A DNA stretch of 64,000 nt from Mactra quadrangularis (Eukaryota; Mollusca; Bivalvia; Venerida; Mactridae). The stretch spans positions 26,624,468 to 26,688,467 of the forward strand of contig CM046299.1 in the NCBI GenBank assembly GCA_025267735.1. Reading direction: 5' to 3'. A program made the translations under genes and the position numbers. This document shows, one piece after another, positions 35,601 through 50,600 of this stretch. Position 1 is the stretch's first letter; every line of letters begins with the position of its first letter. Below the pieces are notes generated by a model that made no database searches, was not told the origin of the DNA, and saw only the letters and a program-made list of their open reading frames with translations.

Positions 35601-38600
35601 ATGGGATGAAGCAATATGCAAAGTATTAGGCTGCTGCATGTTATAGTTGCTGAGAAAACTGCGATGGAAATTTTGTAATGGACGGACGGACGCACGCACG
35701 GACAAGGGTAAAACAGTATACCCCCCTCTTCTTCGAAGCGGGGGTATAATTATAATGATAAATATACCTCATCTTTTATTTCTTTCAGTAATATATTTAG
35801 GAAGTCTATATCACCTTCTTTCCTGAAATGAACATTAAGATGATTAGCAACCATAAACCTTGCACATTTTGAATTCAGATCTGTGATTTGTTATTTTTTT
35901 CTCGAGGGGGGAGGTGTGTGTGAAAAAGGGCTCATCAACATATTTACATTCATTCAGATACTTCTAACATAAAAGAGATGGAAATCATAACAAATGATCT
36001 ATTCTCCTGTTAAAAGATTTTATACAGTCCTTACAGTAAATCAATTGAATGAAGGCAACTACTGATACATATTGTGCACAGTACTTCTACTAGGTTCTGA
36101 AGATGGCACCAAAACCACCAAAGGAAAATGATACTTCATACAATGATAATAATCATACAAGCTAAACATATGTCTTTAATTTCTCAAGTAAAATTACAAA
36201 TTTACAAAAGTGTTGAGTATTATATGGATGGCACTGTATTATTGAAACATCTATTTAAACCAGAAAAAAGGTACATGTAGTAAATAACCTCAATTTGATT
36301 AAAACCCGATCTAAAATTTCACCGCTCGCATACTCGCTAATTTAGATCTGGCCTTTTCCAAACGAAGGTCACGTTCATGTGACCTTTTCTCATCATAATA
36401 TTCATGACCAAATTGTTATGATACGTAACTTGTTTACATCGTCTACGTCACGCAATTTGAAATGAGCCACCCAATCGCAGACTGTGAATAATACCGCTGT
36501 TAAATTTGCATGCAAACCTTGGTCTAAAAATAGAAATTACGAAATCAAAATGTGATTAATAGTGTTTTCGTCTAGATGAAAGCTACGCATTGATTGGTCG
36601 ACACAAAGTTCATCTCGACGTGACCTTGCATTGACTAAGTAGAGATCCAGTACGACAACGCGAGTAGAACAGGATCTCTGTTTACGGAGATTGTAAATAA
36701 CCTCTATATCACATAAAAATCTAGTACTTTGTTTAATTTGAATAAAATAAACTGTTTTAATAATTTGTAATACTTTAGAGTATTTACCTATGATATATAA
36801 AACATGGAGGTTTTTCAGATAGATTCCTGAACTTTTCACCTTCCAAACAAGCTACATCTTTAAGTAAAGCCTTAATTGTCTGAAATATAGGTAAAAAGCA
36901 AGTCTATTAAAAAGTCTAAATTTCATGCTAATGCACAGCTATTATCCTAGGTCATCAAGTTTCTAATTTCTATTTATCATTCTCCCTTTGGTGACTTTTA
37001 CTCCACTAAGTGCAGTCTACACATAGAGGCAATGGAATCATACCACCCTAGTAGGTACCCATTCACATCTGGGTGAAGTGAAGCAACCACATGTACATTT
37101 CTATGGTATGGTATATTCTTACTGAAAATTTTGAACGAGAAAAGTTAAGTGATGACATGCTAGAGTATAATATATATTATATCTTTTGAGTTTAATACGG
37201 CTTTTATACCACTCAATCTGATTGACTTGCTGACCCTGAAGAGGCTAAGATAATCTTAACCAGTAAAAAGCATATACATTTGTACCTATTCCACTGGCCG
37301 GCAACTACAGTACTTAATATGGTGGTACAGTATAACCTCTGTTAACGGCACCTCTAACGAGCAGCAACCTCCGACGAGCGGCATATCAGAATATCAGACA
37401 TTTACTACCGAAAAGACGATGATAATTCATGCTAAATATTATTCGCCATTAGACAGGTATAACAAGTAAATCTGTGAGCTAATGCTCACTAGTGATACCC
37501 CCGCAAAAATCTAAAAATATGCGACAAACAGGAAGAAGATGAGCAAGGAGCATGAAATCGCTTTACACCACATGGGACTATGGGATGAAGCAATATGCAA
37601 AGTATTAGGCTGCTGCATGTTATAGTTGCTGAGAAAACTGCGACGGAAATTTTGTAACGGACGGACTCACGCACGAACGAACGAACGCACGCACACACGC
37701 ATGGACAAGGGTAAAACAGTATACCCCCCTCTTCTTCGAAGCGGGGGTATAAAAAACAAATTTGACAGTACCAAAAACGATTTCCCTCGTGTATTGCTTT
37801 CTTCTGCGTAAAACTAACTATCATGCTAGGAATTTTGAACGGTTATAATGATTTATTTTAAAGACATCATAATCATATTAAAAAAGTTTTACTTTTGTCT
37901 TAGACTATCAGCGTCTCTCTGTATTTATATTACGGAACGGGTAACAGCCAGTTTTCCGCACCGAAAACGGCCGTTTTTTGTGATCGGAAGAAAAGTCTAC
38001 CTCTGCAGAGCAACACCTCTGCAGAGCGACACTTTTTTCAAACTCCGCCGAAAGTCGCTCTGCAGAGGTAACACTGTAGTCAGAAGAATGGCCATAGAAA
38101 GTATTTGATGGCCATACTCAAACACTAACACTGTTAGTCCTGCCTTGGAATCAAACCAACAAGCCAAAGATCAACAGTCAAATGCACTATTAAATGAGCT
38201 AACAAATAAAAAGAGAAAAAAAATAAGATAAGTGAAGTGTAAATTGTTTATAAATCTGTATTAATATGATAAAAGTAAAACAAATAACAAAAAATACTTA
38301 CTTTTTGGGAATTTTTAAAACCTTTGACATATTTTTCAGCAAGTTCATAATGTTGATCAATTGGTCCACTACAATAGATAAATAGTAAGATTTTAAAGAC
38401 AGACAAAGACGAATACTACATGACATGCATCTAGTTTGGTTTTATGGCAACATTTATTTTGGTTGAGCCCAGGAGCAACACAATGAATTAGTCATATCAC
38501 AGCAGTCAGTCAACCTACTCAGTGTTCCAGGAAACACTTAACTTCTGGATTATTTTACTAGCCACATACTTCTGTCAGTGACTTACAACTGCCCTACATG

Positions 38601-41600
38601 ATTTAGAATCAGTGGTAGGAGGGAGAATTGCCATAAAAATCATTTCATGACTAACCTCCACCAAAGTACGGGCCACCTGGAAATCACACCCAAGATCCCA
38701 TGGATTAACTTGCGTGATACCAACTGAGCTAGCCAGGCGGTTTGCGGCACTTGACTAATAACAGACAAAATTCTGTAATATCACTGAGGTCAGTCATGAT
38801 TTTAACTAGTTTTAAGCACTTACCATTGGCAAAGGCTGAAAACTACCCTAATTAATACAGTAGCAGGAGGGAGAACGGCTGAAGAAAATAATATTCTAAA
38901 AAAATCATTTCTAGTCCACTTTCTGGTCTCATAGAACTTTACAATTTTGAAGTTCCACGCTTGACAAAAAGCAAAGATGTTTTTTTCAAGCAATGCAGAG
39001 CGGATTGTCTAATATACAACCTAACATTGGAAGTTTGTCCTGCATTTCTCCAAATGCCTACAGACAATGATAATGACAAAAAATAAATAATAATAAAATC
39101 TTACTTTAATAATACAGTGAGAGATTTTTCAACTTCCACAGAGTTACCAAGATATGTTAATACACGATTACCACATACAAAGTTTAAATTTGTTGACTTC
39201 TTTCTCTTTCCCTTTTCTGTGGACAATAACTTAATAACCTGAAATGTGTATATGACATATATACAGTATTAATTATATACAGATACAAAAAGTAATGCTC
39301 TTTTTCAACCCCAACTTTGCATTTCATACAGGTCAAAAAATCTTCGTAAGTCAGATTCATGTAATTAGCACTTCAAAGTCAGATGGATAATAAGCATAAA
39401 TATGATATGATATTCAAAATGTATACACAATTCTTTCTACACAATTTGTATTAAGAATTGATAAGCCAAAAAATGAGCATATTATTAATGTTTCATGCTT
39501 TTGACTGACCAAGATTTTTTCGTAAGAATTTTTGTGAAAAGCACCACTGGTCTTTTCAGAGACTGAAAACATGTTTTCTTATCAGCATTTGGGGCCATTT
39601 CTCAGCACCCAATGACCCCAATTTTTTTCTGGCCATGATATCATACATGGTCATGACAGAATCTCATCAGTTCAGAATCAGAACTAGTTGCTCCACAGTA
39701 TTTTCATTACAGTAGTTCTTAAGGTTATTGTTTACAAATCATGTTCAATTTAATTTTGATTTACAAGAAGTGTTTTTGACCCTGAGGCCTCAGAATCAAT
39801 AGGTCACATTCTTGACCCAAGGGATATCGACAGTAAACATTTGGTGAACCTACATATAAAAGTTACCAAGTTCATCTTCCTGCATATGGTCAGGAGTCGT
39901 TGCCGACTGTAACTTTGACCAGTTAGTGTCTAGACTAAAAATTGTCAACCAACAAACAAATAGACCAAGAGACGACAATGTTAAATAAAACAGCCTGTTG
40001 TTCAAGCCAGCATACAAACATATACCAAGAAAAGATTTTTTGTCCTGCTAAACATCAGCAATTGCAATACCATAACCTTACAAAGAGATGCTAACAGTCT
40101 GCTAACAATCAGGAAACCATACAGACATTCTTACAATAATTTACAATAATACAAATGCTAATATTAATACTAATACTTTTTCTATTAATACTAATAATAT
40201 TATAATGGTAATACTACTACTAATAATAATACTAATAATACTAATGAAGCTAATAAAAATAATAATAATAATAGTAATGCTAATAATACTTAAACTAATA
40301 AAACTAATAATAATGATAATAAGACTAATAATAATAATAAAACCAATAATAATAAAAATAATAAATAATAATATAATAATACTTTATTTTAAGAGGCTAC
40401 ACATTTGGATAAATCCAATCTTCCACGTGGACCTCTGGTAAAACATGTACAGGTTATTTATAGTTGTAATACTTACAAGGAGATCAGAGGCGTTAGAGAC
40501 GTGTGTACCACAACATAGACAAGAATCTATATCTTCTATAGTAAGTACACGAACAGGTCCCACATGATCATCAGGTAGACCTCGACATCTAGCTTTCTCT
40601 AGTTCTGGATCATTTTTATCATGATATAATGTTGGATATACTTTTACACCTTCACGAATCTTATCATTTAGAGCTGTCTCTAGTGTTTTCATCTCTTCTG
40701 TTGACATACTGGGAGTGTCCAGTTCAATAAATGAGGTCTTCTCACCGAGATTCCTGAAATTAACAATACTACAATAGTTTCCTGAATACATTTAAAGGTT
40801 TTAAATGCAACTCTACTCTACATATATACTAAAGGGTATTTATTCTAATGGTCTTCAGATTGTAAACAAACCCTTGTTTTTCACAAAATTCTCACAGCAG
40901 CCAAACAATTAAAAAGACTTAAATAGTGCATAAAAAAACTTTTGCATTTCTTAGTCCAAAAATGCTCACATTAATCCTTGAGTTCATCATCGTTGTTATT
41001 CCTCTGGCAAGGGTGAGGACTGTATGTCACATCTGGAGTGAAGTCTTCCTCTCCATGATTGGTGGTCTTGAGGTTATAATTGTTTACTCAGAATCTTCTG
41101 CACAAATAATGTTTTAACATGACCAAGTTTACCACTCCATTCCAATTGTGTGCACAGCCTTTGAAACTTATGGTTAAAACTCACAGGATTAAATGGAATT
41201 TTTTTGTGAAAAGTAATGTAATAGTCATTTTATGCTCAATTTTCTGTCACTCAATTATTTGTCTGAGAAGTTATCTGCAAAAAACATTTTATTAGGAGGG
41301 ACATTTTTCAAAGTACAATACAAATTGTCATGCTCCTGTGATAAGATCTAGTTTTAATAATATTGCACCAATGTCTGATATAACTAAAATGCATTGTGGA
41401 ATTTTTATCTTCACCATTAATCAATAGGGATGACAAATAAATTCAGTAAATAATGAAAACTTTCAGTTGTCTCTTACCATGTTGTGGTCACATAGCCGTA
41501 CATACTTTCAGCCATGGCTGTGATCAAATGTTGACCTGAATGTTGTTGCATATGATCAAATCTTCTCGTCCAATCAACAACGAGATGTACATCACTTCCT

Positions 41601-44600
41601 TCAGCTATTGCCGTGGTAACAAAATGGACAGCATCAGCACCACGGCGTGTCACTTGTAAAACTTGAATATCATTTATCTAAAACAAAAGTAAGAATACTC
41701 ATCTAAAGAACTTGGGTTAAATGCCGTAGCAAAACAATGTATATCCAAAAGTATAGGTTAACCTACTCACGTTTTCAAAAAAGGCTCTGTCTCTGTATTT
41801 AGCTGTTAACCAGTTTTACTAGGCCATGTTTCCATCAGTGATTGACAACTGCACTACATGATATAGAATCAGTGGTTGGAGGGAGATTAAGTGAAGAAAT
41901 TATATCAAAACCAAGCTCCACCAAAGTATGCCTTGCCCATGAATCAAACCTTGGACCCCTCAATCAGTAGACTTGTGAGCTACAGACTGAGCTAGCCTGG
42001 TGTGCTTAATGTTCAAAATAGTGCAATCATGTTTTAAATTAATACCATGTACATTAGTATGGGTTGCAACTGCATGGGCGGATCCAGGGTTTTTTCTAGG
42101 GGGGTCCGAACTTTTCTAGGGGGGGTCCGAACCTCGTACCACAACCAAATTATACACATTTTGCAGAAAAAATGCAGCATATTGGTAATAAAAACTACAT
42201 AACCATTAAATCTATGTCAAGCACCGAGAAAAATTGCTTCATGCTACTTAAAAAAGACTTACAGGCAAGAAATACACTAATGGACAGGTACATTTTCCAA
42301 ATTCTAGGGGGGGGGGGGGGGGGGGTGTCTGGACCCCACTGAACCCCCCCCCCCCCCCGCTGGATCCGTCCATGAACTGGTTTCTTGTTTCATATAACAT
42401 ACAAGTAAAGGTACAAGATAAACCAACAACAGAAAGCTTCATAAAATTGTAATATGTGGAATTTCTATAGTATTATAATGAGCTTTAAAATCATCATCAT
42501 AATCATCATCAAGATCACTATTTTAATCATTATCATCATAATTAATTGATGTTCTGGATGTACATGTATTCATCAGGCAACTAAGTTTTCTAAAATCATT
42601 TTTCTCCAACATCTAAAAATTCCCCAAAAATTAATCAATGTACTATCATTTTTAAAGTTACCCTGATTTACTTCTTATACATTTAAGGGTTGGTTTTTGT
42701 GTAAGACTTAAGAAGTATCAAGTACAGATGTACTTACAGTTCCACGATCATCTGGCTGAAAATATAAAATTAATCAGATTGGTACACAGTAAATAGTTGT
42801 CATAGTATTATCAGGAATTTATGAGACTTAAATCCTGAGGGATGCCATATCTAGGATTGCAACTTTTTGGCTAGGGAGGAATGGTGTGTAAAAAATAAAA
42901 TAGCAAAGCTGTTTTAAAAAGTCAAATTTACACAGACTGTTGTTTTCAGTTCTTAATTTAGGCCTTTGTTAAACTACCAATATTCATTGACTGCCATTTT
43001 AAGGTATACAATCTCTATTTCGAAGTTTTTCAATATGTCAGACTTTTTATCAATGTTAACTTAGGTTTTTTATGAACAAAAAATGCTCTTTTTTCATATG
43101 AAAGGGAGATAATTTCTTATAGTTATTATAATTATAGCTTAACTTTGCAAATGCAAACTATATAATGAATCAAATCCATACAAAATAATGAACTTATTGT
43201 AATAAATGAAAAAGATCCCATTTTGTAAGATTGTACAATGCTTTTCAAAATCAATTTTAATTGTGAATAGCATTTCAATTTTTGGGGGGATTGTATACCT
43301 TAAATTTTTTACTATATAACAGTTTGTTTGAGTTTGACTGCAAAAAAATGTAAATTCTTTAATGTAAGGCACCTAATATGATGAAAGATGTAACAGTAAA
43401 GCAGTACATGTTATTGATACATTATACACATGGGTATGTTGTTAAGGGAAACAACCCTTGTTGAATATATACCAAGTGCATGCTGATTGAATCTCACTCA
43501 CTTAACAGAATTCTAATAATAAACTTCATCACATCATTTTACCTGGCTTCTCTAGTTTTATACAAAACCCAAGAACTTTACAGTCATAATACATCAATAA
43601 ATAAAACATAGATTACCTGTCCACCACCCTCTGGAAACAATATAGTGTCATCAAGAATCACTTCAAAACCTTCAACATTTTCTTTCTTGCCATTTTTAAC
43701 AATACTTGCAACAGCAGGGCTACAGCTTTTTACTTTAGTATCAAACTGAAAATTACATTTGCTATTACATGTATAATCATAGCTTTTGACTTAGAATCAT
43801 TATTATTGACAAGATACAGTGCCATCCATAATTAGGGACTTTAGTCAGTTATCTTTCCCTGATAAAATCTGAAGCAATCCAATTGGTTAGTAGGTCCTTA
43901 CAGTTGGAATCCTCGGATTTTATTGTTGAAGTCTTATGTTAGGATACCAAAATATTTCATCTAATATCTTTCTTGTTAATAAAGATAATAGCAGAAGTGA
44001 TAAAATTAAGATAGTTCTTTACCCTAAAAATACTTAGCTTGAATTTCGAACAAATTAAATGCTTTATAAAAAAGTTACATAAGATTAATTTTAGCAAATT
44101 GACATTAAAAAGTACGGGTAAAACCCGAGTAATCCAACTAATTGGACCTACCTATTTGAAGAGTATACAAGGGGAAATAATTTACTAAAGTCCCTTATTA
44201 CCTTTATACTTTCCTAAATGTGTGATTTAAAAAAGAAACAATATTTGAGAAATTAAAAACATGTAATTAGATACATGATTGTATTTCTTAACAATTACAA
44301 TTGTATTAAGTATCATTATTCCCCTTTCAAGTGTTACAATCCATAACAGCTATCTTAATGTGTTAATTCATCCAAAAAATGAATTGTATTTAATGAAAAA
44401 CCAGCTTTTTGTACAAATAAAAAGGTAATTTTAGATGTCACTGTATTATTACCAACAATCATTATAATGTTATTATACTAAAACATTTTCATCACACTAC
44501 ATGTACCTACATGTACCTGTATCTCATTATGGATTGAGAAGCTGAGGGGCCTGGTAGCTCACTTTTACTAACATCCCGCAACATGGCCATTATGGTCAGT

Positions 44601-47600
44601 AATGACAGAGAGTCAGTACAATAGAAGAAGAGTATTCCAAAAATACAAAAAAATTTAACAGGAGATGATGGGCCAACATTTTTAGAATGGGGTAAAACTT
44701 TCTAAAAAAAAGTTAATGGGGTTCTAAACCCACCAAACCACCCCTACTGGTCCATAAACCAGGTAGGTCAGATAGCTTTCATACATTATATCGAGGGTTG
44801 CCCGCAAGATTGTTGTAACTAACTCTTTAATGTAAAGCACTTACTACAGTCTTGCAGGCAACCCTCGATATAGCAACCACAATTAGACAAAACAGTATAG
44901 ATCCAGAATTCTAGATCAACATCAAAGAGGTTAAGGTTCTACAGAAATACATTGTCATAGGCAGATCCAAGGAAGGACGGACCCGGCGTACGCCCCCCCC
45001 TAAAATTGCCCAAGCAAAGGTTTCTTTTTCAATCATGAATATGATAATTATAGAAAAAAAAATTATGTCAAAAAAATTTCATACACTACAAAAGCAATAA
45101 GTTACGAGACTGGGAATATAGAAATACAATGACCTAGCATACAATTTAAAACAATTCCTTCTCATTATTGTAAGAATTTAACATGATCCAACAGCTGTTA
45201 GAAAATTATATAATATATATAGATGCACTCGAAATGTGCCCGAATCTCTTAGAAATAACCAAAACTCAGGAATTTTGGGTGCCAACAGTCACCTAGACCC
45301 CTGGTCAGGACTTTGCCCTGTACCATTCAGTTACAGCTCCTTGAAACCCTATTCTGCTTATCATTTTACGCCCCGTCTAACTAGAACTTCTGTCCCTTCT
45401 AACTAAAAATCCTGGATCTGCCTATGATTGTGTATTTAAGATCATATAAAATTCCTACAGTCTGCAGATGTTATATTAGCTCCAAATCAGTAGGAACAGG
45501 GGCAGCTAGGGGGGCTTAGCCTCCTCTTCCAATAATTTTGATATGGAAACTAGTTTAACAAGCCAGATTTAGTAATCTTTATTTTTTGCCACTTGCACTG
45601 GCACTAGGCATGTCCAATCTGCCTCAATATGTACATGTTTCCTACGGTCCTAAGAATATGACAGTCGTCAAAATACCTACAGAACTAGTCTACAGAAGAT
45701 TCTGTATTGTGCCTGAAAGTCAAGATACTATATTCTATATTCGATTATTTCATCATGATCAGTTGACAGTTCATGCATGCGGGTTTCAATTTTTTCCAAG
45801 GGATTTTGTAACACTCTAAGAGTCTATGGTATTTTATAACAAGTAGTCCGTCACTAGTACCGCCCCTTGCTCCGCCTTCTTACAAGTACTGGTTGTGTTT
45901 AAATGAGTCTTACATTTAAATTAAACATATTGGATGGGGCAAGGGGGAGGGGTTAAGATAACACGTTCAATTGTATATAATTACTGTAGATATAAGGTTA
46001 AAATTAAATAAAAATCAATGATACAACATTTTGAAACTTTGGCTGACAGTGTCTTAGCTGAATACTAAATATCAGCTAATTGTGAATTATAAAATATTCT
46101 TTAATGTACAATGAGCTATGAATTCTTGACACAATGAAAATACTTTATCAAGACTCTAAGGCCTTTTGTCCCATATCATAATATCGACCCTGACTTCATG
46201 TATCCTCTCATCAGTTCTTTTTTCGTTGAAAGACCCTGTTCCCATATAGGCCTAAATACGACTCGGGGTTCATTAAGGACATGTTTAATCTTTTAAACAA
46301 CTGGTATAAATTAGAAAGAAACAACGCTGTAACTATAAATTCTATCAACATTATAATATCTGTGTAGTGTCCAAGGCTTATGGTGACAAATCGTAATACC
46401 GACCCTGTCTTCATGTATACATACTCAAATTATCATACATAAGATTATATGTGCAATAAGGGCAATGTATCTGTTAAATGCAAGCAAACAGATGTCATAG
46501 ATGTATAATAGACACAAATGATAGATTTTCGAACTATAAATATTATACATACAAAAATGTATATGTAGAGTCTAAGGCCTTTTGTAACATACGTATTATC
46601 GACCCTGACTTCACGTGAACCCATATATAAGGTTATTTGTGCAATAAAGACAATTTACTTATTTTTAAAAGCAAACAAATGTCATGGATGTACAATAGTC
46701 ATAAATATGTAAAAGATGGAACTATAAATGTTACATACAAAAATGTATACTTAGAGTCTATCAGTCTAAGGTCTTTTGTTACATACCGTACAATTGAACC
46801 TGACTTCATGCATATATACTCACATAATTTAGATTCTGGGTACATTTACGTCATTTTTAGTCATAAGATAGTAGAATATAGTTGTACTGATATGATATAA
46901 ACAGAACTAATAATGCTAAGAACTATACACTTGATATGTACAAAAATATATATGTGGAGTCTCAGGCCTTTTGTGACGAAACTTAATATCGATCCTGACT
47001 TAATGTTTAGTCTCATATATAGGATTATGGGTGCGTTTTTAAAAGACAATTTAAATGTTAAATACAAACTAACAGATGAAATGCATGTAAAATAGACAGA
47101 AATCCTGAATATTGGATCTCAAGAGTCGACATACAAAAGTATATGTAGAGTCTATGGCTTTTTGTAACATATCGAACTATCGACCCTTACACCACGTACA
47201 TTTACATATGTATAAAAGTCTGGGTTCATTTACCGCACTTTTAATCTGTAGACACTAGCAAATCGATGCATTGATCTAAAATTAACAGGAAAAATTATAT
47301 TAAGAACTATACTCGACACACAAAGGTTTATTTGTAGAGTCTAAGGGCTTTTGTAACATGTCGTACTATCGACCCTGACCTCATGTATACTCACATATAT
47401 AAGATTATTTGTGTATGGAAGACAATTTGTATGTTTCATACAAACAAACAGATGTCGTGGACGTATATTAGACAGAAATAATGAGTTTTGAACTGTACAC
47501 TCGACATACAAAAGTATATATGTAAAGTCCAAGGGATTTTGTAACATATCGTACAATCGACCCTTACATCACTTACACTTACATATGTATGAGAGTCTGG

Positions 47601-50600
47601 GTTCATTTTCCTCACTTTGAATCTGTAGACACTATGAAATCGATGCATTGATCTAAACTTAACAGGAAAAATGATATTAAGAACTATACATTCGACACAC
47701 AAAGGTATATTTTTAGAGTCTAAGGGCTTTTGTAACATGTCGTACTATCGACCCTGACCTCATGTATACTAACATATATAAGATTATTTGTGCATGGAAG
47801 ACAATTTGTATGTTTTATACAAACAAACAGATGTCATAGACGTATATTAGACAGAAATAATGAATGTTGAACTTTACATTCGACATACAAAAGTATATAC
47901 GTAAAGTCCAAGGGATTTTGTAACATATCGTACAATCGACCCTTACATCACGTACACTTACATATGTATAAGAGTCTGGGTTCATTTCCCTCTCTTTATA
48001 TCTATAGACACTATAAAATCGATGTATTGATCTAAAATTAACAGGAAAAATGATATTAAGAACTATAAACTCGACACACAAAAGTATATTTGTAGAGTCT
48101 AAGGGCTTTTGTAACATGTCGTACTATCGACCCTCACATCACGTACACTTACATATGTATAAAGTTTCGGTTCATTTTCCTCACTTTGAATCTGTAGACA
48201 CTATAAAATCGATGTATTGGTCTAACATTAACAGGAAAAATTTTATTAAGAACTTTAAACTCGACCCACAAAGGTATATTTCTATAGTCTAAGGGCTTTT
48301 GTAACATGTCGTACTATCGACCCTGACCTCATGTATACTCACATATATAAGATTATTTGTGCATGGAAGACAATTTGTATGTTTTATACAAACAAACAGA
48401 TATCATAGACGTATGTTAGACAGAAATAATGAATGTTGAACTTTACACTCGACATACAAAAGTATATACGTAAAGTCCAAGGGATTTTGTAACATATCGT
48501 ACAATCGACCCTTACATCACGTACACTTACATAATGTATAAGAGTCTGGGTTCATTTCCCTCTCTTTATATCTATAGACACTATAAAATCGATGTATTGA
48601 TCTAAAATTAACAGGAAAAATGATATTAAGAACTATAAACTCGACACACAAAAGTATATTTGTAGAGTCTAAGGGCTTTTGTAACATGTCGTACTATCGA
48701 CCCTTACATCACTTACACTTACATATGTATAAAGTTTTGGTTCATTTTCCTCACTTTGAATCTGTAGACACTATAAAATCGATGTATTGGTCTAACATAA
48801 ACAGGAAAAATTTTATTAAGAACTTTAAACTCGACACACAAAGGTATATTTGTAGAGTCTAAGGGCTTTTGTAACATGTCGTACTATCGACCCTGACCTC
48901 ATGTATACTCACATATATAAGATTATTTGTGCATGGAAGACAATTTGTATGTTTTATACAAACAAACAGATATCATAGACGTATGTTAGACAGAAATAAT
49001 GAATGTTGAACTTTACATTCGACATACAAAAGTATATACGTAAAGTCCAAGGGATTTTGTAACATATCGTACAATCGACCCTTACATCACTTACACTTAC
49101 ATATGTATGAGAGTCTGGGTTCATTTTCCTCCTTTTGAATCTGTAGACACTATAAAATCGATGCATTGATATAAAATTAACAGGAAAAATGATGTTAAGA
49201 ACTATAAACTCGACACACAAAGGTTTATTTGTAGAGTCTAAGGGCTTTTGTAACATGTCGAACTATCGACCCTGACCTCATGTATACTCACATATATAAG
49301 ATTATTTGTGCATGGAAGACAATTTGTATGTTTTATACAAACAAACAGATGTAATGGACGTATATTAGACAGAAATAATGAATGTTGAACTTTACACTCG
49401 ACATACAAAAGTATATACGAAAAGTCCAAGGGCTTTTGTAACATATCGTACAATCGACCCTTACATCACTTACACTTACATATGTATGGGAGTCTGGGTT
49501 CATTTTCCTCACTTTGAATCTGTAGACACTATAAAATAGATGCATTGATCTAAAATTAACAGGAAAAATGATATTAAGAACTATAAACTCGACACACAAA
49601 GGTTTATTTGTAGAGTCTAAGGGCCTTTGTAACATGTCGTACTATCGACCCTGACCTCATGTATACTCACATATATAAGATTATTTGTGCATGGAAGACA
49701 ATTTGTATGTTTCATACAAACAAACAGATGCCGTGGACGTATATTAGACAGAAATAATGAGTTTTGAACTGTACACTCGACATACAAAAGTATATACGTA
49801 AAGTCCAAGGGATTTTGTAACATATCGTACAATCGACCCTTACATCACTTACACTTACATATGTATGAGAGTCTGGGTTCATTTTCCTCACTTTGAATCT
49901 GTAGACACTATAAAATCGATGCATTGATCTAAAATTAACAGGAAAAATGATATTAAGAACTATACATTCGACACACAAAGGTATATTTGTAGAGTCTAAG
50001 GGCTTTTGTAACATGTCGTACTATCGACCCTGACCTCATGTATACTCACATATATAAGATTATTTGTGCATGGAAGACAATTTGTATGTTTTATACAAAC
50101 AAACAGATATCATAGACGTATGTTAGACAGAAATAATGAATGTTGAACTTTACATTCGACATACAAAAGTATATACGTAAAGTCCAAGGGATTTTGTAAC
50201 ATATCGTACAATCGACCCTTACATCACGTACACTTACATATGTATAAGAGTCTGGGTTCATTTCCCTCTCTTTATATCTATAGACACTATAAAATCGATG
50301 TATTGATCTAAAATTAACAGGAAAAATGATATTAAGAACTATAAACTCGACACACAAAAGTATATTTGTAGAGTCTAAGGGCTTTTGTAACATGTCGTAC
50401 TATCGACCCTCACATCACGTACACTTACATATGTATAAAGTTTCGGTTCATTTTCCTCACTTTGAATCTGTAGACACTATAAAATCGATGTATTGGTCTA
50501 ACATTAACAGGAAAAATTTTATTAAGAACTTTACACTCGACACACAAAGGTATATTTCTAGAGTCTAAGGGCTTTTGTAACATGTCGCACTATCGACCCT

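Noticed and set aside
35238..35695. Minus-strand frames of 90 and 61 codons
   Set aside because: The second is part of the Helentron-associated element and recurs at 37489-37824. The first is low-complexity sequence in an AARSD1 intron.
36537..36839. 100-codon minus-strand frame
   Set aside because: Mostly the 390-bp repeat at 36292-36690 running into AARSD1 exon 8 in a different frame.
45586..45819. 77-codon plus-strand frame in AARSD1 intron 1
   Set aside because: The first codon is TTG, there is no recognisable domain, and it is antisense within an intron next to repeats. It could be an old retroelement fragment but I cannot support that.
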